Below, one piece after another: positions 54,177 through 64,000 of a stretch of 64,000 bases of DNA; the stretch's first letter is position 1; each line of letters begins with the position of its first letter. Location: assembly GCF_020400725.1 (NCBI RefSeq), contig NZ_JAINVG010000020.1, positions 34,852-98,851 of the forward strand, read 5' to 3'. Source of the stretch: Streptomyces sp. NK15101 (GTDB taxonomy: Bacteria; Actinomycetota; Actinomycetes; Streptomycetales; Streptomycetaceae). Made by a program: the position numbers and the translations under genes. Below the pieces are notes generated by a model. The model had not been told where the DNA came from, did no database searches, and saw nothing but the letters and a program-made list of their open reading frames with translations.

Positions 54177-54482
54177 ATGGCAAGCATCCGTACCGCCCGC
54201 GTCCTCGCCGCTGCCGCCGCCCTGCCCCTCGCCGCCGCGCTCTTCGCCGGGGTGGCCCAGGCCGACAACGGCGGTTTCGCGGACGACGGATCGAACACGA
54301 GCGTCGCCACGATCATCGGCAGCGGAGTCGGCGGGCACAACCTCGGCAACTCGACCACGACGCAGCAGGTGGCGACCGGTTCCGGTGCCTCCAACCAGAA
54401 CAACACCGCGAGCGTGAACGGCTCGGCCTTCACCCACATCGACCAGGACAACAACGTGGTCAACTTCCACCCGTGGTGGTGA
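54177..54482 (+). CDS. Small secreted Asn/Thr/Gly-rich protein
   Basis: The 101-residue protein has a signal peptide ending GVAQAD, so mature length is about 73. The mature part is rich in Gly, Asn, Ser and Thr: IGSGVGGHNLGNSTTTQQVATGSGASNQNNTASVNGSAF, ending FHPWW. It lacks Cys, aromatic repeats or a sorting signal. The Asn/Gln/Gly/Val composition recalls amyloid-forming surface proteins such as chaplins and curli, but it does not match chaplin consensus residues. GGAGGAA precedes the ATG and a strong terminator follows, so it is likely well expressed. Confidence 0.8.
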   Translation: MASIRTARVLAAAAALPLAAALFAGVAQADNGGFADDGSNTSVATIIGSGVGGHNLGNSTTTQQVATGSGASNQNNTASVNGSAFTHIDQDNNVVNFHPWW

Positions 54483-54530
54483 CCGGCAGGGCCTGAGCCG
54501 GCCCGACGGGGGGCGTGACCGTGGTGTGAA

Positions 54531-54576
54531 CGACGGCCCGCGCACCGGTACTTCGGTACCGGCGTGCGGGCCGTCG
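54531..54576 (+). terminator. Strong terminator with UUCG tetraloop
   Basis: CGACGGCCCGC pairs with GCGGGCCGTCG, and after a 3x3 internal loop CCGGTAC pairs with GTACCGG around TTCG, the very stable cUUCGg tetraloop. Confidence 0.9.
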
Positions 54577-54617
54577 CGCATGCGCGCGGTCTCCGGGCGG
54601 TACGGGCGTTCCCGGCC

Positions 54618-54651
54618 TTGACAGGCGGACGGAATCTGACGGACAGTCAGA
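54618..54651 (+). promoter_or_regulatory. Promoter and inverted-repeat operator of the acyl-CoA operon
   Basis: TTGACA (54618-54623) is a good -35. TCTGACGGACAGTCAGA (54635-54651) is a perfect 6-5-6 inverted repeat placed where the -10 would be, so a bound repressor would block the polymerase. TetR-family regulators of acyl-CoA genes commonly use sites of this form. No regulator gene is adjacent. Confidence 0.65.
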
Positions 54652-54682
54652 AATCTCAGTCGTCCCACGGGAGGCCGTCGCC

Positions 54683-55849
54683 GTGCACCTCGCCCCGACC
54701 GAGCGGCAGCTGCGGCTGCGCGCCGAACTCCGCGCCTACTTCCGGGACGTGATGCCCGACGGGCCGCCGCCCGCCGGCGACGCCGACGCCCAGCGGCGGC
54801 TGCTCCGCCGGATCGGCGCCGACGGACTGCTCGGTCTCGGCTGGCCCGAGGAGTACGGGGGACAGGGCCGCGGGCCCGACGAGCAGTTCGTCTTCTTCGA
54901 CGAGGCGTACCGCGCGGGCGCCCCCGTCTCGATGGTCACCCTCAACACCGTCGGACCCACGCTCATGGCGTACGGGACCGAGGAGCAGAAGGCCTTCCTC
55001 CTGCCCCGGATCCTGCGCGGCGAGACCGTCTTCGCCATCGGCTACAGCGAGCCCGAGGCCGGCACGGACCTCGCCTCCCTGCGCACCCGGGCCGTACGGG
55101 ACGGGGACTCCTGGCGCGTCGACGGGCAGAAGGTCTTCACCTCCAACGCCCAGAACGCCGACTGGATCTGGCTCGCCTGCCGCACCGATCCCGGCGCGCC
55201 GCCGCACCGCGGGATCTCCGTCCTCCTCGTCCCCACCGACTCCCCCGGTTTCTCCTGGACCCCGATCGAGACGGTGGGCGGACTGACGACGACCGCCACG
55301 TACTACGACGGGATACGGGTCCCCGCGGGCAACCTCGTCGGGCCCGAGAACGGCGGCTGGGGCCTCATCACCAGCCAGCTCAACCACGAGCGGGTCGCGC
55401 TGGCGGCGATCGGCATGCAGGCGGAGGACTTCTTCGCGGCCGTCCTCGACCGGGCCCGCACCCCCGATCCGGTGACGGGCAGGCGTCGGATCGACGAGCC
55501 GTGGGTCCGGATCCGGGCCGCCGAAGCACATGCCCGGCTGGCCGCGACCCGCCTGCTGAGCTGGCGGCTGGTGGGCGACGTGGGGGCCGGCCGCCTGGCC
55601 CCGGGGGACGCGAGCGGGGTGAAGTTCGCGGGCACCGAGTCTGCGGTGGAGGTCTACCGCATCTGCCAGGAGATCGCGGGCGGGCCGGGGACGGTGCGAG
55701 CGGGATCGCCGGGAGCCCTCGACGGCGGCGAGCTGGAACGCATGAACCGGGCCGCGCAGATCAACACCTTCGGAGGCGGGGTGAGCGAGGTGCAGCGCGA
55801 GATCGTCGCGAGGACGCGGCTCGGCATGAAGGGGAGGGCGCGGCGATGA
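54683..55849 (+). CDS. Acyl-CoA dehydrogenase (FadE29/ChsE2-like)
   Basis: The 388-residue flavoenzyme has the FAD/substrate motifs AIGYSEPEAGTDLASL, GQKVFTSNAQNADW and QLNHERVALAAIG, and the C-terminal NTFGGGVSEVQREIVARTRLGM. Its length and its place first in a five-gene set match FadE29 of the mycobacterial igr operon, where two unlike dehydrogenases form a heterotetramer that desaturates the steroid 3-carbon side chain as a CoA ester. GTG start with GGGAGG upstream. It overlaps the next gene by 4 bp. Confidence 0.88.
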   Translation: MHLAPTERQLRLRAELRAYFRDVMPDGPPPAGDADAQRRLLRRIGADGLLGLGWPEEYGGQGRGPDEQFVFFDEAYRAGAPVSMVTLNTVGPTLMAYGTEEQKAFLLPRILRGETVFAIGYSEPEAGTDLASLRTRAVRDGDSWRVDGQKVFTSNAQNADWIWLACRTDPGAPPHRGISVLLVPTDSPGFSWTPIETVGGLTTTATYYDGIRVPAGNLVGPENGGWGLITSQLNHERVALAAIGMQAEDFFAAVLDRARTPDPVTGRRRIDEPWVRIRAAEAHARLAATRLLSWRLVGDVGAGRLAPGDASGVKFAGTESAVEVYRICQEIAGGPGTVRAGSPGALDGGELERMNRAAQINTFGGGVSEVQREIVARTRLGMKGRARR

Positions 55850-56763
55850 GCGGTACGGACGAGGCCGATGCCCTGTACGAGCGGCTCGTGGCCTTCGAGG
55901 GCCGGCCCGCCGCCACCGCCGGCACCGGCAAGGACCCGGTCAACCTGCCCATGATCAGGCACTGGTGCGAGGCGATGGGGGACGCCCACCCCGCCTACCG
56001 GGGGCCGGACGCCGTCGCGCCCCCGACCATGCTCCAGGCGTGGACGATGGGCGGCCTCTCCGGGCACACGGACCGGTCCTCGGCGTACGAGGAGCTGTTC
56101 GCCCTCCTCGACGGCGCCGGATACACCTCGGTCGTCGCGACCGACTGCGAGCAGGAGTACCTGCGGCCGCTCCGCCCGGGCGACGAGATCGGCTTCGACA
56201 CCGTCGTCGAGTCCGTGTCGGAGCGCAAGACCACCAGGCTCGGCACCGGGTACTTCGTGACGACGCGGACGGACGTCCGGGCGGGCGGCGAACTCGCGGG
56301 CACGCACCGCTTCCGCATCCTCAAGTACGCGCCCGCCGCCCGGCCGCCCCGGAAACCCCCGGCACGGCGGCCCCGGCCCGTGGTCAACCGGGACAACGCC
56401 GGGTTCTGGGAGGGCGTGGCCGCGCACCGGCTGCTGATCCAGCGCTGCGGCGACTGCGCGGCCCTGCGCTTCCCCTGGCTGCCCGGGTGCGCCGACTGCG
56501 GTTCGCGGGAGTGGGACGCGGTCGAGGCGAGCGGCGCCGGGACGGTCTTCTCGTACGTGGTGGTGCACCACCCCTCCTTCCCCGCCTTCGAGCCGCCCTA
56601 CGCGGTCGGGCTCGTCGAACTCGCCGAGGGCGTGCGGATGATCAGCAACGTGGTGGGCGTGCCCCACGACAAGGTGCGGATCGGGATGCCCGTGCGCCTC
56701 GGGTTCCTGCGGGTCGACGAGGACCTGGAGCTCCCCGTCTTCCGGGCGGGAGGGGAGGACTGA
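55846..56763 (+). CDS. MaoC-DUF35 bifunctional protein (ChsH2-like)
   Basis: The 305-residue protein fuses a MaoC/hot-dog domain (about 1-165; LPMIRHWCEAMGDAHPAYRG, TMLQAWTMGG) to a DUF35 part (about 195-305) with a Cys4 zinc ribbon (CGDC, CADC) and an OB-fold. This is the architecture of Mycobacterium ChsH2: the MaoC part pairs with ChsH1 for enoyl-CoA hydration, and the DUF35 part binds the Ltp2 aldolase. Both partner types are encoded downstream. ATGA overlap with the preceding gene. Confidence 0.9.
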   Translation: MSGTDEADALYERLVAFEGRPAATAGTGKDPVNLPMIRHWCEAMGDAHPAYRGPDAVAPPTMLQAWTMGGLSGHTDRSSAYEELFALLDGAGYTSVVATDCEQEYLRPLRPGDEIGFDTVVESVSERKTTRLGTGYFVTTRTDVRAGGELAGTHRFRILKYAPAARPPRKPPARRPRPVVNRDNAGFWEGVAAHRLLIQRCGDCAALRFPWLPGCADCGSREWDAVEASGAGTVFSYVVVHHPSFPAFEPPYAVGLVELAEGVRMISNVVGVPHDKVRIGMPVRLGFLRVDEDLELPVFRAGGED

Positions 56764-56764
56764 C

Positions 56765-57793
56765 ATGGACTTCACCCCCACCGAGGAACAGGAGGCCGCC
56801 CGGGAGCTGGCCGGGCGGATCTTCGCCGACCTCGCCACGCACGAGCGGCTCCGGGCCGCCGGGACCGGCACCGACGCCGAGCTCTGGAAGGCGCTCTGCG
56901 CGGCCGGGCTCCCGGGCGCCGTCGAGGAGACCGGTCTGCTCGGCCTGGTCCTGCTCCTGGAGGAGCAGGGACGCAGGACGGCGCAGGTGCCGTTCGCCGC
57001 CAGCTGTGTGTACGGGATCCTCGCCGTCGCCCGGCACGGTACGGAGGAGCAGCGCGCCCGGCTCCTGCCCGGCCTGCGCGACGGCACGACGGTGGTGACG
57101 GGCGCGCTCCCGGCACCGGGCACGGTCACCGCGGGGCCGGGAGGACTCGACGGCACCGTGGACTGGGTGCCGTGGCTCAGGGACGCCGGCCACGTGCTCG
57201 TACCGGACGAGGACCGCGTCCTGTGGCTGGTCCGCACCGAGGACGCGGCCGCCGTCGAGGCCGTCGAGCTCACCGCGCCCTGGGCCGCCGCCCGGCTCGT
57301 CCTCGACGGGACGCCGGGGGAGCGCCTCGGCGGCAGCGGAGCCCATGACGACGTGCTCGCCGCCGCGCGGATCGCCTTCGCCGGGCTCCAGGCGGGGGTG
57401 TGCGCCGGGTCGCTCGCCAGGGCCGTGGAGCACACCTCCGTACGGGAGCAGTTCGGGCGGCCCCTCTCGACCCGCCAGGCGGTGCAACTGCGGGCCGCCG
57501 ACGCCCACATGGACACCGAGGCCATCCGGGTCACCGCCTACGAGGCCGCCTGGCGCTTCGACGAGGGCCTCGACGCCGCCGGGGCGGCCCTGACCGCCGC
57601 CTGGTGGGCCTCCGAGGCGGGCAGACGGGTCGTGCACGCCGGGCAGCACCTCCACGGCGGCACGGGCGCGGACCTCGACCATCCCGTCCACCGGCACTTC
57701 CTCTGGGGCCGGCAGCTCGACGCCTACCTGGGCTGCGGCACCGAACTCCTCGCCGAACTCGGCGACCGGCTCGCGAAGGGAGACCCCTCATGA
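56765..57793 (+). CDS. Acyl-CoA dehydrogenase (FadE28/ChsE1-like)
   Basis: The 342-residue protein is a shorter, more diverged dehydrogenase: DFTPTEEQEAARELAG start, VEHTSVREQFGRPLSTRQAVQLRAADAHM and GQHLHGGTGADLDHPVHRHF. Much of the usual middle-domain consensus is weak. This fits the FadE28/ChsE1 partner subunit, of similar length, which combines with the FadE29-like enzyme. It begins one base after the ChsH2-like stop (TGACATG). Confidence 0.87.
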   Translation: MDFTPTEEQEAARELAGRIFADLATHERLRAAGTGTDAELWKALCAAGLPGAVEETGLLGLVLLLEEQGRRTAQVPFAASCVYGILAVARHGTEEQRARLLPGLRDGTTVVTGALPAPGTVTAGPGGLDGTVDWVPWLRDAGHVLVPDEDRVLWLVRTEDAAAVEAVELTAPWAAARLVLDGTPGERLGGSGAHDDVLAAARIAFAGLQAGVCAGSLARAVEHTSVREQFGRPLSTRQAVQLRAADAHMDTEAIRVTAYEAAWRFDEGLDAAGAALTAAWWASEAGRRVVHAGQHLHGGTGADLDHPVHRHFLWGRQLDAYLGCGTELLAELGDRLAKGDPS

Positions 57794-58173
57794 AGCCCGG
57801 TGACGAGCTGCCGCCGCTGCGGATCCCGATCACCCGCACCCTGATCGTCGCCGGGGCCGTCGCCTCCCGCGACTACCAGGACGTGCACCACGACGCCGAA
57901 CTGGCCCGGGAGAAGGGCTCACCGGACATCTTCATGAACATCCTCACGACCAACGGACTCGTCGGCCGGTACGTCACCGACCACTTCGGCCCCCGGGCCG
58001 TCCTCCGCAAGGTCGCCATCCGGCTCGGCGCCCCCAACCACCCCGGCGACACCATGGTCCTGACCGGGACGGTCACCGAGGTCGACGGGGACACGGCGAG
58101 CGTCCGGATCGCCGGCGCCAACGGACTCGGACACCACGTCACCGGGACGGTCACCGTGGAGGTGGCGCGATGA
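57790..58173 (+). CDS. MaoC-type enoyl-CoA hydratase (ChsH1-like)
   Basis: The 127-residue hot-dog protein contains SRDYQDVHHD with Asp28 and His33, spaced as the catalytic Asp/His pair of ChsH1. It would hydrate the double bond made by the dehydrogenases, in complex with the MaoC half of the ChsH2-like protein. It overlaps both neighbours by 4 bp (ATGA). Confidence 0.88.
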   Translation: MKPGDELPPLRIPITRTLIVAGAVASRDYQDVHHDAELAREKGSPDIFMNILTTNGLVGRYVTDHFGPRAVLRKVAIRLGAPNHPGDTMVLTGTVTEVDGDTASVRIAGANGLGHHVTGTVTVEVAR

Positions 58174-59336
58174 GCGTCCGCGGCCGGGACGCGCTCGGCG
58201 GGCGGGCGGCCGTCGTGGGCATCGGGGCGACCGAGTTCTCCAAGGACTCCGGCCGCAGCGAACTCTCCCTCGCCGTCGAGGCCGTGCGCGCGGCCCTCGA
58301 CGACGCCGGGCTCACCCCCGCCGACGTCGACGGCCTGGTCACCTTCACCATGGACACCAACCCCGAGATCACCGTCGCCCAGGCGTCCGGCATCGGGGAG
58401 CTGTCGTTCTTCTCCCGCGTGCACTACGGGGGCGGCGCCGCCTGCGCCACCGTCCAGCAGGCCGCGCTCGCCGTCGCCACCGGGATCGCCGAGGTCGTCG
58501 TCTGCTACCGGGCGTTCAACGAGCGCTCCGGACGCCGCTTCGGCGCGGGCGTCCAGGAGCGCGAACCCTCGGCGGAGGGCGCCGCCCTCGGCTGGCAGCT
58601 GCCCTTCGGGCTGCTCACCCCGGCCTCCTGGGTCGCCATGGCGGCCCAGCGGTACCTGCACGCCTACGGGCTGACCCCGGACGCCTTCGGCCACGTCGCC
58701 GTCACCGACCGACGGCACGCGGCCCGCAACCCCGCCGCGTACTTCCACGGGAAGCCGATCACCCTCGCCGACCACGCCGCCTCGCGCTGGATCGTCGAGC
58801 CGCTCCGGCTCCTGGACTGCTGCCAGGAGACCGACGGCGGCCAGGCGATCGTCGTCACCTCCGTCGAGCGCGCCCGCGACCTGCCGCGCCCGCCCGCCGT
58901 GATCCTGGCGGCGGCCCAGGGCGCCGGGCGGAAACAGGAGGCCATGACCAGCTTCTACCGGGACGACCTGACCGGGCTGCCGGAGACGGGCGTGGTGGCC
59001 CGGCAGCTCTGGCGGACCTCCGGGCTCGCGCCCTCCGACATCGACGTGGGCATCCTCTACGACCACTTCACCCCGTTCGTGCTGATGCAGCTGGAGGAGT
59101 TCGGCTTCTGCGGGCCGGGGGAGGCGGCCGACTTCGTCGCGGCCGACGCGCTGCCGCTGAACACCCACGGGGGGCAGCTCGGGGAGGCGTACCTCCACGG
59201 CATGAACGGCATCGCGGAGGCGGTGCGGCAGATCCGCGGCACCTCGGTGAACCAGACGCCCGGCGCGGCCCGGACCCTGGTCACGGCGGGCACGGGGGTT
59301 CCCACGTCCGGGTTGATCCTGGGCACGGACGGCTGA
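58170..59336 (+). CDS. Thiolase-fold lipid-transfer/aldolase protein (Ltp2-like)
   Basis: The 388-residue thiolase-superfamily protein (VVGIGATEFSKDSGRSELSLAVEAV, YGGGAACATVQQAA, NTHGGQLGEAYLHGMNG) belongs with Ltp2. Ltp2 is a retro-aldolase that removes the last side-chain unit from steroid CoA esters and needs the DUF35 domain of ChsH2. Tyr297 (LYDHFTP) and Tyr341 (GEAYLHG) are candidates for the catalytic tyrosines. It closes the five-gene coupled operon. Confidence 0.88.
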   Translation: MSVRGRDALGGRAAVVGIGATEFSKDSGRSELSLAVEAVRAALDDAGLTPADVDGLVTFTMDTNPEITVAQASGIGELSFFSRVHYGGGAACATVQQAALAVATGIAEVVVCYRAFNERSGRRFGAGVQEREPSAEGAALGWQLPFGLLTPASWVAMAAQRYLHAYGLTPDAFGHVAVTDRRHAARNPAAYFHGKPITLADHAASRWIVEPLRLLDCCQETDGGQAIVVTSVERARDLPRPPAVILAAAQGAGRKQEAMTSFYRDDLTGLPETGVVARQLWRTSGLAPSDIDVGILYDHFTPFVLMQLEEFGFCGPGEAADFVAADALPLNTHGGQLGEAYLHGMNGIAEAVRQIRGTSVNQTPGAARTLVTAGTGVPTSGLILGTDG

Positions 59337-59388
59337 GGCGACGGCCTGAGCGGTGGCCGGGCGGGGCGGGCGGTTCTTCACTCGCGCC

Positions 59389-60597
59389 ATGAGCACTCGT
59401 ACGCCGCCCGCATCCGAAGCCGCCGGATCCGAAGCCGCATCCAGAGCCGCGGCATCCGGAGCCGCCGCATCCGGATCCGCCGCATCCGGAGCCGCGCCCG
59501 CGCTCCTCCCGGCCGCGCCGCCGGTACCGGTCCGCGTCCGCTCCGCGCTGCCTCCCGGGGCGCGGGCCGTGGTCGCCGCCGTGATGGTGGCGCTGGCCGC
59601 GACGGTCCTCCTCGACGCCCCGCCCCCGGCCACCACGAGAACCGAACGCCCGCCCGCGGCCGTGCCCGTCGCGGCCGGCCCCGCCCCGGTGACCGGGCCC
59701 GGCTCCGCGACGGCGCCCGGTTCCGCCACCACGACCCGCTCCGCGACCGCCTCCGTGACCACGGCCGGCTCGCCCGACGGCACACCCGGTGCCGCGGCCC
59801 CCGGCGCCCCCGCCGCCCCCGTGCACTTCGCCGGCAAGGCGTTCGACACCTGCGAGGCGCCGTCCCTCGCGGTGATGAGGGCCTGGCGGGGGTCGCCGTA
59901 CGGGGCCGTCGGGATCTACTTCGGGGGGCGGGGGCGGGGATGTCCCGTGCAGAAGGAGCTCACCCGCGCCTGGGTCGCCTCCGTCCACGCCATGGGCTGG
60001 CGGCTGCTGCCGCTCTTCGTCGGCTCCCAGGCGCCGTGCGTGGACTCCCTCGCCAAGCGCCCCTTCGCGATCGGCGCCGACCCCACGAGCCAGGGCACCA
60101 GGGAGGGCGGCGACGCGGTACGGGCCGCGAGCGCCCTCGGGATCGGCGCGAGCAGCCCGCTCTACCTCGACATCGAGGCCTACCGGCGGGGTGACACGGC
60201 CTGTGCCGCGACCACCCTCTCGTTCGTCCGCGCCTGGAACCGGGAGGTGCGGCGCCTCGGCTACCTCCCCGGCTTCTACAGCAGCGCCGACACGGGGGTG
60301 CGGGACATGGAGGCGCAGCGCAGGGCGGGGACGAAGGACCTGCCGGACGTGATGTGGTTCGCGCGCTGGCGGGGGCAGCCGGCGCTGCTCACCGAGTCGG
60401 TGCTGCATCCGCAGGCCTGGACGCCGCACGCCCGGATCCACCAGTACGCGGGCAACGTCACCGAGACGTACGGCGGGCGCACCCTCGCGATCGACCGCAA
60501 CGCGATGGACGCGCCCGTCGCCCGGGTCCCCGTCCCGGCCCGGTCCGCCGTCCGCGTCCCGGTCCCCCCGCCGCCCGTCGTGCCCCCGCGCCCCTGA
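59389..60597 (+). CDS. DUF1906 glycoside-hydrolase-like secreted/membrane protein
   Basis: The 402-residue protein has a low-complexity Ala/Ser/Gly N-terminus, one membrane helix (about 60-78; ARAVVAAVMVALAATVLL), a Pro/Thr/Ser-rich linker, and a DUF1906 domain (about 143-385) with FDTCEAPSLAVMRAW, YGAVGIYFGG, LLPLFVGSQAP, SPLYLDIEAY and HQYAGNVTETYGG. The fold is a TIM barrel as in mycobacterial Rv2525c. Asp and Glu in YLDIEAY are candidate catalytic acids, so peptidoglycan or glycan cleavage outside the cell is possible. ATG 59389 is chosen; a GTG at 59353 is an alternative. Confidence 0.85.
   Translation: MSTRTPPASEAAGSEAASRAAASGAAASGSAASGAAPALLPAAPPVPVRVRSALPPGARAVVAAVMVALAATVLLDAPPPATTRTERPPAAVPVAAGPAPVTGPGSATAPGSATTTRSATASVTTAGSPDGTPGAAAPGAPAAPVHFAGKAFDTCEAPSLAVMRAWRGSPYGAVGIYFGGRGRGCPVQKELTRAWVASVHAMGWRLLPLFVGSQAPCVDSLAKRPFAIGADPTSQGTREGGDAVRAASALGIGASSPLYLDIEAYRRGDTACAATTLSFVRAWNREVRRLGYLPGFYSSADTGVRDMEAQRRAGTKDLPDVMWFARWRGQPALLTESVLHPQAWTPHARIHQYAGNVTETYGGRTLAIDRNAMDAPVARVPVPARSAVRVPVPPPPVVPPRP
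59409..59500 (+). repeat. Tandem CATCCGGAGCCGC-type repeat
   Basis: About six imperfect copies of a 15-bp unit (GCATCCGGAGCCGCC and variants GGATCC, GCATCCAGA) encode the Ala-Ser-Gly-Ala N-terminal tail. The size suggests replication slippage. Confidence 0.75.
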
Positions 60598-60733
60598 CGC
60601 GGGCGCCGACCCTGACGCGGGCGTCCGGGGTCTCCACCCAGAGGAGGTGGAGCCGTCCCCACCCCTACAACCTGAGGCGGACGGCGGGTCGGGACCTGGG
60701 GCCGATCCGCCGGGCACCGCGCGCTCCTAGCGT

Positions 60734-60747
60734 GGAGTCATGACTCC
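60734..60747 (+). promoter_or_regulatory. Palindrome over the sigma-factor start codon
   Basis: GGAGTCATGACTCC is a perfect palindrome. In RNA, GGAGT could pair with ACTCC around CATG and hide both the ribosome site and the AUG. Confidence 0.4.
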
Positions 60748-61285
60748 GCCACCCTCTGGCCCCGTCTGCGCCGGTGCCTCGCAGTACGCGTCGTTCCCGA
60801 CCTTCACCTCGTACGTACGGGCGCGTGGCCCCGTGCTCCTGCGCACCGCGCGCTCCCTCACCGCGAACCCCTCGGACGCGGAGGACCTGCTCCAGACCGC
60901 GCTGGCCAAGACCTTCATGGCCTGGGAGCGCATCGAGGACCACCGCGCCCTGGACGGCTACGTCCGCCGCGCGCTGCTGAACACCCGTACGTCGCAGTGG
61001 CGCAAGCGCAAGGTCGACGAGTTCGTCTGCGAGGAGCTGCCCGAGCCCGCCGGTCTCCCGGAGCCGGACCCGGCCGAGCGGCAGGTGCTGCACGACGCGA
61101 TGTGGCGCGCGGTCCTGAAGCTGCCGGAGCGGCAGCGCCAGATGGTGGTCCTGCGGTACTACGAGGACCTCAGCGAGGCCCAGACGGCCGAGGTGCTCGG
61201 GGTGTCGGTCGGGACGGTGAAGAGCGCGGTGTCCCGGGCGCTCGGGAAGCTCCGGGAGGACCCGGAACTGACGCCCGTGCGGTAG
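60740..61285 (+). CDS. SigE-family ECF RNA polymerase sigma factor
   Basis: The 181-residue ECF sigma factor has region 2 (TARSLTANPSDAEDLLQTALAKTFMAWERI) and region 4 (LPERQRQMVVLRYYEDLSEAQTAEVLGVSVGTVKSAVSRAL). It belongs to the SigE-fam_strep subgroup, common in Streptomyces. No anti-sigma gene is adjacent. GGAGTCATGACTCC, a 14-bp palindrome, spans the ribosome site and start codon. Confidence 0.92.
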   Translation: MTPPPSGPVCAGASQYASFPTFTSYVRARGPVLLRTARSLTANPSDAEDLLQTALAKTFMAWERIEDHRALDGYVRRALLNTRTSQWRKRKVDEFVCEELPEPAGLPEPDPAERQVLHDAMWRAVLKLPERQRQMVVLRYYEDLSEAQTAEVLGVSVGTVKSAVSRALGKLREDPELTPVR

Positions 61286-61352
61286 GCGCGGCGGAGACCG
61301 GCCGTAGGGCCACGCCAGCGATCACTGGCAATCTTCATACTCCCGGGTAGTG

Positions 61353-61370
61353 ACATACCGCTTGGTATGT
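61353..61370. promoter_or_regulatory. Palindromic operator upstream of the acyl-CoA ligase
   Basis: ACATACCGCTTGGTATGT has perfect 7-bp arms around four bases and resembles TetR-family operators. It lies 55 bp before the ligase start in an AT-richer promoter region. Confidence 0.65.
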
Positions 61371-61424
61371 GCGCAGAATCTCCACACCCCTTCTGCCACG
61401 TAGCGCCCACCGGGAGGACGCCCC

Positions 61425-63077
<1,653 letters not shown>

Positions 63078-63084
63078 CGCCCCC

Positions 63085-63107
63085 CGGCACCAACTCGCCC
63101 GAGAGGG

Positions 63108-63120
<13 letters not shown>
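63085..63120. terminator. Bidirectional terminator after the ligase
   Basis: CGGCACCAACT and AGTTGGTGCCG pair over 11 bp, continuing with GCCC/GGGC around GAGA. It overlaps the stop codon (63108-63110) of the reverse-strand gene. Confidence 0.9.
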
Positions 63121-63992
<872 letters not shown>

Positions 63993-64000
63993 CGGGGGGC

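Overview
The window is a 64-kb piece of a very GC-rich actinobacterial chromosome, almost certainly Streptomyces. The evidence is GTG starts, ATGA/GTGA stop-start overlaps, strong third-position GC, a cydA-cydB-cydCD operon behind a perfect Rex operator, a parS site of the Streptomyces type, and families typical of the genus (DUF6083, DUF5926, SigE-family sigma factor, RsbW-like ATPases). The order cyd operon ... serS-pheA-dtpA/copper operon resembles, from memory, the oriC-proximal region of S. coelicolor. The parS site and two groups of DnaA boxes fit an origin-proximal position. I see no insertion sequence, prophage, CRISPR array or biosynthetic gene cluster.

Left part (0-20 kb): a metallophosphatase, a LacI regulator, a HisC-family aminotransferase, and the Rex-controlled cytochrome bd operon (cydA, cydB, fused cydCD). 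A GAF-type sensor kinase follows at once. Then come a HAD phosphatase, a patch of decayed genes (13.9-14.9 kb), a DUF6083 protein with internal repeats, an F420-type oxidoreductase, DUF72, KptA and a MerR regulator. Three DnaA boxes lie between kptA and the MerR gene.

Middle (20-51 kb): an EphD-like hydrolase/dehydrogenase fusion coupled to an M24 peptidase-like gene; a four-gene ABC exporter; a GntR/MFS pair; lpd; a rhomboid-like protein; and a HAD phosphatase coupled to serS. A 487-bp serS-pheA spacer packed with DnaA boxes comes next and probably corresponds to the D78 cluster of S. coelicolor. It is followed by pheA and a reverse-strand copper-handling operon (membrane protein, ycnI, sco, PCuAC chaperone, copC-copD fusion, dtpA) that probably supplies copper and peroxidase activity outside the membrane. 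Then come two anti-sigma-like ATPases, a PP2C phosphatase, an aminopeptidase P, a primase-polymerase-like protein lacking the expected catalytic acids, a SEC-C protein, a glycerophosphodiesterase and an HtrA-type protease.

Right part (51-64 kb): tRNA-Ser(UGA), a Pro/Ala-repeat protein, a macro-domain protein and a small secreted Asn/Thr/Gly-rich protein. These precede a tightly coupled five-gene operon in the pattern of the mycobacterial igr steroid side-chain genes (two acyl-CoA dehydrogenases, MaoC-DUF35, MaoC, Ltp2-type aldolase) behind a 17-bp inverted-repeat operator. A DUF1906 glycoside-hydrolase-like protein, a SigE-family sigma factor, an acyl-CoA ligase with its own palindromic operator, and the C-terminal part of a large receiver-domain protein complete the window. 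The last bases are a run of G that looks like an assembly edge.

The most interesting items are the chromosome-maintenance signals (parS on the cydCD start codon, two DnaA-box groups), the igr-like operon in a Streptomyces context, the possible oxygen-sensing kinase beside the bd oxidase, and the pseudogene patch.
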